Positions 1 to 5,837 of a DNA stretch of 6,130 nucleotides are shown piece after piece. Source of the DNA: Phycisphaerales bacterium. GTDB taxonomy: Bacteria > Planctomycetota > Phycisphaerae > Tepidisphaerales > Tepidisphaeraceae. Position numbers and translations under genes: made by a program. The notes under the pieces are model-generated. The model had not been told where the DNA came from. It ran no database searches and saw nothing but the letters and a program-made list of their open reading frames with translations. Position 1 is the stretch's first letter; each line of letters begins with the position of its first letter. The DNA lies in assembly GCA_028288905.1 (NCBI GenBank), contig JAQGHJ010000649.1, forward strand, positions 1 through 6,130. The letters run 5' to 3'.

Positions 1-17
1 CGTGCCCGGAAGCACCC

Positions 18-21
18 GAGG
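18..21 (+). promoter_or_regulatory. Shine-Dalgarno-like site of the NIPSNAP gene
   Basis: GAGG lies 8 nt upstream of the ATG at 30, a normal spacing. It supports that ATG as a genuine start, because the same frame stays open to the left edge and has no other start codon inside the window. Planctomycete genes often lack strong ribosome binding sites, so this is supportive only. Confidence 0.4.
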
Positions 22-29
22 TCCACCGC

Positions 30-431
30 ATGACAACCGACACCGCCGTCGCCCCTGCCGTCCCCGCCGCCGCTGCCGCCGCGCCCGCCCCGGCCGTCGC
101 CGGGAAGTATTACGAGATGCGGATCTACACGGCCGCCGCCGGGAAGATGGACGCGCTGAACGCCCGGTTCCGCGACCACACGACGAAGCTGTTCGCCAAG
201 CACGGGATCGAGAACGTCGGGTACTGGGTGGCCGTCGACGAGAAGAACGTCGGCAAGCTGTACTACGTGATCGCGTACCCGGACAAGGCATCCCGGGACA
301 AGCTGTGGGACGCGTTCAACAAGGACCCGGAGTGGGTCAAGGCCCGGAACGAGTCGGAGAAGGACGGGAAGCTGGTCGCCAAGGTCGAGCAGGTGTTCAT
401 GACGGCGACGGACTATTCAGCCATCAAGTGA
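30..431 (+). CDS. NIPSNAP family protein
   Basis: This 133-residue protein has one NIPSNAP domain from about residue 27 to the C-terminus. The domain is a small ferredoxin-like alpha/beta-barrel fold related to the dimeric ABM/EthD superfamily. It opens with the typical YYEMRIYT strand (27-34). A helix ending in HGIENVGYW follows, then the strand KLYYVIAYPD, a helix rich in W and K (KLWDAFNKDPEWVKAR), and a closing FMTATDYS strand. The first 26 residues are an Ala/Pro-rich low-complexity leader without the charged start and hydrophobic core of a signal peptide, so a cytoplasmic location is likely. NIPSNAP domains are common in planctomycetes but their bacterial role is unknown, so no reaction is assigned. 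The frame is open to the left edge; the ATG at 30 is the only start visible and has a GAGG in front. If the gene begins outside the window, the Ala/Pro stretch would be an internal linker. Confidence 0.85.
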   Translation: MTTDTAVAPAVPAAAAAAPAPAVAGKYYEMRIYTAAAGKMDALNARFRDHTTKLFAKHGIENVGYWVAVDEKNVGKLYYVIAYPDKASRDKLWDAFNKDPEWVKARNESEKDGKLVAKVEQVFMTATDYSAIK

Positions 432-441
432 GCGGCCGCGG

Positions 442-477
442 GGCGGCCGGACGAAGGCCCGGCGTGGCCCGGCCGCC
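442..477 (+). terminator. GC-rich hairpin after NIPSNAP gene, possible terminator
   Basis: GGCGGCCGG (442-450) and CCGGCCGCC (469-477) are perfect 9-nt inverted repeats separated by 18 nt. They begin 11 nt after the NIPSNAP stop codon. The RNA hairpin would be strong. No U-tract follows (the next bases are G/C-rich), so this is not a canonical intrinsic terminator. In DNA this GC-rich, such palindromes also arise by chance. Confidence 0.25.
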
Positions 478-508
478 GCTCGGCCGGTATGCTGGTCTTG
501 GGTACCTT

Positions 509-781
509 ATGCTCAAGACCTACACCGCCACGTTGACGGGTGACCGGATCGAATGGGAGGACGGGGACCGGCCCTTGTTGACCCGGCCGTCGCGGGTGAT
601 GGTCATCTTGTTGGAGCCGGCGGGCAGCGCCCGGCCGTTCCCGCCGAGCGACCCGGCCGCCGTGGCGGCCGCACTCGACGCGCTCGCCGCGATGGGCGGG
701 GTCAAGAGCTTCGGCGACCCGGCGCAATGGCAGCGCGAGACCCGGACGGATCGGCCACTCCCCGGGCGGCCCGATGAGTGA
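509..781 (+). CDS. Small antitoxin-like protein (partner of PIN toxin)
   Basis: This 90-residue protein is probably the antitoxin of the PIN toxin that follows. Residues 1-36 suggest a short beta-sheet unit (LKTYTATLTGDRIEW, then a turn, then RVMVILLEP), like other small beta-rich antitoxins. A Pro-rich link leads to an Ala-rich helix (49-62) and a basic/acidic tail, DPAQWQRETRTDRPLPGR (70-87), which could wrap around the toxin. From memory, tails of the form WQRE-x-R-x-DRPLPGR recur in antitoxins next to PIN genes in planctomycetes and cyanobacteria; this was not checked. The ATG at 509 was chosen because the protein pattern begins there. The same frame is open further upstream, but that part reads as Arg-rich shadow of the NIPSNAP gene. 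The last 8 nt overlap the toxin start (ATGAGTGA), which indicates translational coupling. No clear DNA-binding domain is visible, so autoregulation is unproven. Confidence 0.72.
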   Translation: MLKTYTATLTGDRIEWEDGDRPLLTRPSRVMVILLEPAGSARPFPPSDPAAVAAALDALAAMGGVKSFGDPAQWQRETRTDRPLPGRPDE

Positions 782-1166
782 TCGCCGCCGCCGGGTGATG
801 CTCGACAGCAACGTTGTCACCTACGCCGCTAGCGATCCCGGTGGTCCGCACGCCACGTTCGTACGAGCTGCTGACCCGGTCGTGGCGGCGATTCTACCGA
901 TTGAAGTGCTCGGGTATCACCGGATCACGGCCGCGGAGCGGACGGCGCTCGAAGCCTTGCTCGCCGGATTCGCGGTTCTGCCGCCGAACGACGCCATGGT
1001 CGTGCGTGCCATCACCCTCCGCCAAGCCCGCAAGATGTCCCTCGGCGACAGCATCATCGCCGTCACTGCGTTGGAGTACCGCCTGCCCCTGGCCACTCGC
1101 AACGTCGCCGACTGCCGGTGGATCAGCGCGTTGGAGGTGATCGATCCGGCGACGCCCGATCCGTAA
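774..1166 (+). CDS. PIN-domain ribonuclease toxin, VapC-like
   Basis: This 130-residue protein has the size and acidic residues of a PIN-domain RNase, the toxin class of type II VapBC modules, which cleaves RNA with Mg2+ or Mn2+. Candidate metal-binding residues are D11 in MLDSN, E44 in LPIEVLGY, D92 in SLGDSIIA, and D113 in LATRNVADC, which also has the usual T108/R109/N110. All four acidic positions are kept, so the enzyme looks intact. The substrate (tRNA, rRNA or mRNA) cannot be told from sequence. Its ATG overlaps the end of the antitoxin gene by 8 nt, the normal antitoxin-first order for coupled expression. An internal ATG at 798 (M9) would also keep D11, but the overlapping start fits better. 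The gene ends 15 nt from the end of the converging Uma2 gene, with no terminator visible between them. Confidence 0.88.
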   Translation: MSDRRRRVMLDSNVVTYAASDPGGPHATFVRAADPVVAAILPIEVLGYHRITAAERTALEALLAGFAVLPPNDAMVVRAITLRQARKMSLGDSIIAVTALEYRLPLATRNVADCRWISALEVIDPATPDP

Positions 1167-1181
1167 TGTATCGCGGCCGAA

Positions 1182-1805
1182 CTACCGCCGGCCCTGCGCC
1201 AGCACGTCGTCCACTGCCACGCCGAAACCGGGCAGTCGGCACGACGCGGCCCGGGCACCCGGGCCGGACCGGCCGTGCTCGACGTACTCGCCGGCCTCCA
1301 GCCGCAGGACGAGGATCTGCCGGTCGGCGGCGTCCACGACCCAGTATTCCGGCACGCCGGCCGCGGCGTAGTCGGCCCGCTTCTTCACGTAGTCTCGCTC
1401 CGGGTCGTCCGGACTGACGACTTCCATCACCAGATCGGCGGCGGCCGTGAACTCCTCGCCGGCCTGGCGATCCTGTGCGGGCGTCAAGTAAAGGACATCG
1501 GGTTCCCGGTAACGGCCCGTCGGGATGCGGAGGCGGTACGGCGCGAAGAACACCCGTCCGTCGCCCGCGACGAACGCTTTCAACAGTTCGTACAGGAGCG
1601 CGACGATCAGTTGGTGCGTTTTCGTGGGCACGGGGAGGATCTCGATCGAACCGTTGTCGAACTCCACGAGCCGGTTCGTGCGGAGCGCGAGGTACTGCCG
1701 CTCGCCCCAGCCGCCCTGCTCGGGGAACAGCTCTGCGATCTCCCAGACCGGCTCGCCAAGGGGGGCGATCGGCGGGCGGCGGGTCGGGGGGGCGATGAGA
1801 GTCAT
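1182..1805 (-). CDS. Uma2 family (DUF820) putative endonuclease
   Basis: This 207-residue protein belongs to the Uma2/DUF820 family, a PD-(D/E)XK-nuclease-like fold much expanded in cyanobacteria and planctomycetes. The N-terminal part (about 35-95) has the family pattern LVEFDNGSIEILPVPTKTHQ, followed by a helix and FFAPYRLRIP. The core has REPDVLYL (D103), DLVMEVVSP (E128), a basic helix with K141/K142, and YAAAGVPEYWVVD (146-158), the most recognisable family signature. D103, E128 and one of the lysines are the expected catalytic set. Activity and biological role are not established for most members. The start at 1805 was chosen over an in-frame start 17 codons upstream because GGAGGT lies directly before it and the upstream residues do not look like the family. 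It follows mfd on the same strand after 67 nt, so read-through from mfd is possible. It converges with the PIN toxin gene. Confidence 0.88.
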   Translation of the reverse strand: MTLIAPPTRRPPIAPLGEPVWEIAELFPEQGGWGERQYLALRTNRLVEFDNGSIEILPVPTKTHQLIVALLYELLKAFVAGDGRVFFAPYRLRIPTGRYREPDVLYLTPAQDRQAGEEFTAAADLVMEVVSPDDPERDYVKKRADYAAAGVPEYWVVDAADRQILVLRLEAGEYVEHGRSGPGARAASCRLPGFGVAVDDVLAQGRR

Positions 1806-1808
1806 GGC

Positions 1809-1814
1809 ACCTCC
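1809..1814 (-). promoter_or_regulatory. Ribosome binding site of the Uma2 gene
   Basis: On the minus strand GGAGGT is followed by GCC and then the ATG at 1805-1803. The spacing is slightly short, but the match to the anti-Shine-Dalgarno sequence is strong. It decides the start in favour of the MTLIAPP N-terminus over the longer alternative beginning at 1856. Confidence 0.6.
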
Positions 1815-1872
1815 AGTGTAACCGAGCCGTACGAGGACGACGGGCGGGCGGACCAAGTTAGAGACGTTGTCC

Positions 1873-4800
1873 TCATCCCGGCCGGCTCATGAGCCGGCGG
1901 CGGGCGGCCTCGAATTCCTCGTCGGTCAGTACGCCGATGTCCTTCAGGCTCTGGAGCTTCTGCAGGTCGGCGATCTGCTTCGGCGAGATCGGGCTGGTGC
2001 CCGCCCGTGCGGCCGCGGCCACCCCGCCGCCGCCCCCTGCCGGGCTTGGACGGTTGATGGCGAACGGCTCGTCCTCCCGCCCCGCGTCGCCCGCGGCCGT
2101 GGCCGGTATGCCCCGCCCGACCGACCCCGCGGCCACCGACGGCTTGCCGGTTTTCCCGCCGTGGCCCCCGCTGACCCCGCCGGGTTCCAGTGGCGCTTTG
2201 GCCGCCGCCGCCGGCTTTGGCTCCGGGGCTTGGCCGAGGGTCGGCGTCGCCTCGCCCTTGCGTTCCCGGTCGTACGCCTGCCGCATCAGGTTCTTCAGCA
2301 CCATCAGCGCCGCCTCCGGCTCGACGAACGTTGGCGGCATCCGCAGGTACAGCGTCTTCTCGTCGATCAGCCGGAGCGTGCCGGGGGCGCCCTGCATGGC
2401 GAACATTGCCCTCGCTCCGTCGTTCACGGTCAGCACGACGTCCGGCGGCTGGCGGACGACGCTGTCGATCCCGAACATCTGGGCCAGCAGCCGGACCTCC
2501 GTCATCGCGAAGAAGATCGTCGCCTGCCGCGGCGGGTCGCCGAACGCGTCCCGTACGTCCTTCTCCAACTCGGCCAGCATCTCCAGCCCCTCGCACCGCG
2601 TGAGCCGTCGGTAGATGTCCATCCGCTGGCGGTCGCCCGGCACGTACGTCTTGGGGATGAACGCCGTCACCCCCAGCTCGACGTGGGCCTCGGGCCGGTG
2701 CGCCCGCGGCTCCTTCTTCAGCTGCCGCGTGGCCTCCTCCAGGAGCTGGCAGTACATCTCGTACCCAACGGTCGCGATGTGCCCGCTCTGCTCGGGGCCG
2801 AGGATGTTGCCGGCCCCCCGCAGCTCCAAGTCCCGCATCGCGATCTTGAAGCCCGCCCCGAGGTGGCTGTACTCCTCGATCGCCTTCAGCCGCTTGGCCG
2901 CGATCGGCGTCACCGGGCGGTCGGCCGGCAGCAGCAGGTAGCAGTACGCCCGGTGCTTCCACCGCCCGACCCGCCCGCGGAGCTGGTGCAGCTCGCTCAG
3001 CCCGAACCGGTCGGCGTTGTCGATGATGATCGTGTTCGCGTTGGCGATGTCCAAGCCGCTCTCGATGATCGTGGTCGAGACGAGGATGTCCGCTTCGTGG
3101 CGGATGAACTTCATCATCGCCGCTTCCATCTCGCCCTCGCCCATCTGCCCGTGCCCGATCACGATCCGGGCGTCCGGCACCATCTGCTGGATGTCGTCGG
3201 CGAACTCGACGATGTCGTGCACCTTGTTGTGCACAAAGTACACCTGCCCCTCCCGCTGCAGCTCCCGGAGGATGGCCAGCTTCACCCGGTTCCGGTCGAA
3301 CGGCATCACCTCCGTCACCACGCTGCGGCGGTCCTGCGGGGCGGTCGTCAGGCTGCTGATGTCCCGCAGCCCGAGCATCGACATGTGCAGCGTCCGCGGG
3401 ATGGGCGTCGCCGACATGGTCAGCACGTCCACCGTCTTGCGCATCTGCTTCAACCGCTCTTTGTGCGTGACGCCGAACCGCTGCTCCTCGTCGACGACGA
3501 CGAGCCCGAGGTCGGCAAACTTGATGTCCTTGCTGAGCAGCCGGTGGGTGCCGATCAGCACGTCGACTTCGCCCTTGGCCGTCCGCGCTAGCGTGTCCTT
3601 GAGTTGCTTGCCGGTCTTGAACCGGCTGACCGACTCGACCTCGAACGGGTAGTTGGCCATCCGTTCCTTGAACGACCGGTAGTGCTGCTCGGCCAGCACG
3701 GTCGTCGGGACGAGCACCGCCACCTGTTTGCCGAACTCGGCCGCCTTGAACGCGGCCCGCATCGCCAGCTCGGTCTTGCCGTACCCGACGTCCCCGCACA
3801 GCAGCCGGTCCATCGGGCGGGTCCGCATCATGTCGGCCTTGATCTCCTCGGTGGCGGCGACCTGGTCCCCGGTCGGCTCGTATCGGAACTCGGCCTCGAA
3901 CTCCCGCTGCCACTCGGTGTCCGGCCCGAACGCCAGCCCAACCTCCGCCGCCCGGGCCGCCTGCACGTCCAGCAGGTCGGCCGCCATGTCCATGACGGCG
4001 TCGGCCACCTTCGCCTTCTGCTTCTCCCAGCTCCCGCTCCCGAGCTTGCTCAGGACCGGGTGCCCGCTCGCCCCGCCGACGTACTTCTGGACGAGGTTGA
4101 TCTTGCTCGCCGGGACGTGCAGGGTCGCGCTGTCGGCGAACCGGAGCGACAGGTACTCCTCGCTCTTGCCGTCCTTGGCGATCGTCTGCATGCCGACGAA
4201 CTTCGCGATCCCGTGGGCGACGTGGACGACGTAATCGCCGACCTTCAAATCGAGGAACGAGTCCACCGGGCGCGACGCGATCGACTTCTTCACCCGCCGC
4301 CGCTGCTCGTACCGGTGGAAGAGCTCGTGGTGGCCGAATAATGCAAGGGGACGAACGCCGCACATCGAACGTTGAACATCGTACGTCGAAGGATCAGATT
4401 CGGCGCGATCGGCCTCCCCGTCCCCACTTCGACGTTCGATGTTCGGCGTTCGATGTTCGGTGTCCGCCTTTCCTTCCCCTGCCGCGTCCCTTTCTTCATC
4501 CCAAACGAACCCCCGGTGCAGGTACCCCAGCCCGGTCGCGATCTTCGCGCACAGCCCCGGCTGCTCGACCTCGACCAGCTCGCAGAACCGCTTCCGCTCC
4601 CCCTCGTTCTCGCAGAACACGGTCACGTCGTGGGTGCCGGCCAGCTCGCCGAGGTCGCGGATCGCCTTCTTCGCCTCCGTCTCGAACCGCTGGAGCGACA
4701 GGACCGGCAGCGCGACACGCGGCGGATCGACGGCCCCCATCAGCGTCACCGCCCCCTGGTCGAACTGGCTCAGCTCCAGCCGGGTGTACCCCTGCATGAT

Positions 4801-5682
4801 CCGCATGAGCGCGCTCAGCGGGTACACGCCCTTCACGTCCTGCAGCCGGTCGAGGTACGCCTTGCTCTGCTCGGCGATCTCCAGCGGAGCCCATAGCACA
4901 ACCACCGTGTCGTCCGGGAGGTAGCGGAACAGGCTGACCGACTCGCCGGCGTCCGGCATCGTGCCCTTGAGGTCCATCACCCGGACCTGCGGGATCGACA
5001 CCTTAGACCCGAGCGAGTCGAGGTCGAACGTCTTGATCGACTCGATCTGGTCCCCGAGGAAGTCGAACCGGGCGCACAGCCCGACCTGGTCGAGGCTCTC
5101 GGGGTGCTCGCCGGGCAGGTAGACGTCGATGATGCCGCCTCGGACGGCGAAGTCCCCGGGGATCTCGACCTGCTCGAGCCGGTTGTACCCGTGCTCGGAG
5201 AGCCAGACGATCAGCTTCTCCGGCTCCAGCTCGTCGCCCGGCTTGAAGGTGCGGATCAAGTGCTTGAGCTGGTCCTTGCTCGGCACCGCCTGCATGAGGG
5301 CCTGCACCGGGGCGACGAGCAGCAGTTCGGTCGACACGCCGGCCGCATACCGGGCGAGCAACTGGAGCCGGGCCGACACCTGTTCCTCGCTCATCCGCCC
5401 GAGCCCGCCTCCGAGCTCCAGGGCCGGCAGCGCGTCCGGCCGGACGCCGGTGAACAGCTCGACGTCGTCGGCCAGATCGTCGGCCTCGTCCAGGTGTCCG
5501 CACAAGAGTAGCACCGGCCGCCGGAGCTGCGCGCGCAGCGACGCCACGACGGCCGCCACCGACGACCCCCACAGCCCCGACGCCGTGGCGATCCCCTTGT
5601 CGGCGAGCAGGGCGGCGAGGTTCTGGAGCGGGCGCGCAGCGACGAGCCGCCCGATCGCGTCGGGAGGGGTGGGTGAGGCCAT
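1873..5682 (-). CDS. mfd: Transcription-repair coupling factor Mfd with in-frame repeat insert and SHOCT-like tail
   Basis: Mfd is an ATP-dependent DNA translocase that removes RNA polymerase stalled at DNA damage and recruits UvrA for nucleotide excision repair. Domains in order are a UvrB-like N-terminal module (to about 320), domain D3 (to about 450), the CarD-like RNA-polymerase-interacting domain (from about 473, FLDLKVGDYVVHVAHGIAKF), then two RecA-like motor domains. The motor has Walker A GDVGYGKT (629-636 holds the lysine K636), DEEQ (731-734), SATPIPRT (757-764) and QLRGRVGR (900-907). The C-terminal TRCF domain starts near 1001. All motor motifs are intact. At 1269 residues it is longer than E. 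coli Mfd (1148) for two reasons. About 48 residues (398-445) come from a palindromic repeat. After the TRCF domain there is also a Gly/Ala/Pro-rich linker (about 1145-1231) and a SHOCT-like end (1232-1269). The ATG at 5682 was chosen; a TTG at 5772 would add 30 Pro/Ser-rich residues that do not resemble Mfd. The 155 nt upstream show no convincing promoter. Confidence 0.97.
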   Translation of the reverse strand: MASPTPPDAIGRLVAARPLQNLAALLADKGIATASGLWGSSVAAVVASLRAQLRRPVLLLCGHLDEADDLADDVELFTGVRPDALPALELGGGLGRMSEEQVSARLQLLARYAAGVSTELLLVAPVQALMQAVPSKDQLKHLIRTFKPGDELEPEKLIVWLSEHGYNRLEQVEIPGDFAVRGGIIDVYLPGEHPESLDQVGLCARFDFLGDQIESIKTFDLDSLGSKVSIPQVRVMDLKGTMPDAGESVSLFRYLPDDTVVVLWAPLEIAEQSKAYLDRLQDVKGVYPLSALMRIMQGYTRLELSQFDQGAVTLMGAVDPPRVALPVLSLQRFETEAKKAIRDLGELAGTHDVTVFCENEGERKRFCELVEVEQPGLCAKIATGLGYLHRGFVWDEERDAAGEGKADTEHRTPNIERRSGDGEADRAESDPSTYDVQRSMCGVRPLALFGHHELFHRYEQRRRVKKSIASRPVDSFLDLKVGDYVVHVAHGIAKFVGMQTIAKDGKSEEYLSLRFADSATLHVPASKINLVQKYVGGASGHPVLSKLGSGSWEKQKAKVADAVMDMAADLLDVQAARAAEVGLAFGPDTEWQREFEAEFRYEPTGDQVAATEEIKADMMRTRPMDRLLCGDVGYGKTELAMRAAFKAAEFGKQVAVLVPTTVLAEQHYRSFKERMANYPFEVESVSRFKTGKQLKDTLARTAKGEVDVLIGTHRLLSKDIKFADLGLVVVDEEQRFGVTHKERLKQMRKTVDVLTMSATPIPRTLHMSMLGLRDISSLTTAPQDRRSVVTEVMPFDRNRVKLAILRELQREGQVYFVHNKVHDIVEFADDIQQMVPDARIVIGHGQMGEGEMEAAMMKFIRHEADILVSTTIIESGLDIANANTIIIDNADRFGLSELHQLRGRVGRWKHRAYCYLLLPADRPVTPIAAKRLKAIEEYSHLGAGFKIAMRDLELRGAGNILGPEQSGHIATVGYEMYCQLLEEATRQLKKEPRAHRPEAHVELGVTAFIPKTYVPGDRQRMDIYRRLTRCEGLEMLAELEKDVRDAFGDPPRQATIFFAMTEVRLLAQMFGIDSVVRQPPDVVLTVNDGARAMFAMQGAPGTLRLIDEKTLYLRMPPTFVEPEAALMVLKNLMRQAYDRERKGEATPTLGQAPEPKPAAAAKAPLEPGGVSGGHGGKTGKPSVAAGSVGRGIPATAAGDAGREDEPFAINRPSPAGGGGGVAAAARAGTSPISPKQIADLQKLQSLKDIGVLTDEEFEAARRRLMSRPG
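4353..4390 (+). repeat. Left arm of the palindromic element
   Basis: This 38 nt arm is composed of degenerate heptads of the form GAACNNC (for example ATCGAACGTTGAACATCG in its middle). It matches the reverse complement of 4428-4465 at 32 of 38 positions. On the mfd strand it encodes STYDVQRSMCGV. It has drifted more from the heptad consensus than the right arm. Confidence 0.8.
4428..4465 (-). repeat. Right arm of the palindromic element
   Basis: Read on the minus strand this arm is a near-regular run of heptads: GAACATC, GAACGCC, GAACATC, GAACGTC, giving a 14-bp double unit repeated twice. On the mfd strand it encodes DTEHRTPNIERRS. It pairs with the left arm across a 37 nt loop, so the mfd transcript could form a long hairpin here. 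Confidence 0.8.
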
Positions 5683-5837
5683 AGGTGAGGGAATGGTAGG
5701 AGCGGCCGGGGGAGGGGTAAAGGATGGTCCGGGCGACTCCCCTCTGTCGGACGAGTTCGCCGCAACTTGCAATGTGGGGCCGACGAATCGCCGGCGTGCC
5801 TACATCAGGCCCGCACCGCTCCCGGCGGCTGCACAGG

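Larger units (their letters stand above)
4345..4493. repeat. Palindromic repeat element inserted in frame in mfd
   Basis: This stretch of about 149 bp has inverted ends (AAGGGGACG at 4345-4353, CGTCCCTTT at 4485-4493, 8 of 9 matching). It also has two longer inverted arms (4353-4390 and 4428-4465) around a 37 nt centre. The right side carries about 20 extra nt between arm and end, so the element is slightly asymmetric. It codes for residues 398-445 of Mfd, which have no counterpart in E. coli Mfd as I recall it: the flanks GFVWDEE and LALFGHHELF correspond to the contiguous E. coli GFIDSERQLAVI. The inserted peptide is charged and low in hydrophobics, so it is probably a disordered loop. It encodes no protein of its own and looks like a non-autonomous, structured mobile repeat. 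I noticed no clear direct target duplication and no second copy in this window. Confidence 0.8.

Noticed and set aside
488..493. TATGCT as a -10 box for the toxin-antitoxin pair.
   Set aside because: There is no plausible -35 in the G/C-rich upstream sequence, and the leader would be only about 9 nt.
1815..1820. TACACT (minus strand) as a -10 box for the Uma2 gene.
   Set aside because: It would place the transcription start inside the ribosome binding site, and no -35 match is present.
1802..4363. A second long minus-strand open frame (about 850 codons) overlapping mfd.
   Set aside because: It is out of frame with mfd, its translation is Arg/Gly/Ala/Pro-rich without any domain, and such shadows are expected in GC-rich coding DNA. 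The same holds for the plus-strand frame at 1867-3591.
4353..4465. The regular short repeats as a CRISPR array.
   Set aside because: The units are contiguous heptads without spacers, arranged as one inverted pair inside a gene.
4345..4493. The insert as evidence that mfd is a pseudogene or an assembly error.
   Set aside because: The frame is kept through the insert, both flanking Mfd parts are intact with all motor motifs, and the insert has an ordered symmetric structure.
4341..4924. Plus-strand and alternative-frame small proteins across the repeat, with peptides like ERRTSNVEHRTS and FDVRCSAFDVRC.
   Set aside because: These are translations of the palindromic element, whose arms lack stops in all frames; mfd covers the region and no independent gene signal was seen.
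5683..5772. N-terminal extension of Mfd from a TTG start.
   Set aside because: The 30 added residues are Pro/Ser-rich and unlike the Mfd N-terminus, while the ATG at 5682 leads directly into it.
5779..5795. Small hairpin GCCGACG-AAT-CGCCGGC upstream of mfd as a terminator of the right-edge gene.
   Set aside because: The stem has a mismatch, the loop is 3 nt, and no T-run follows on the minus strand.
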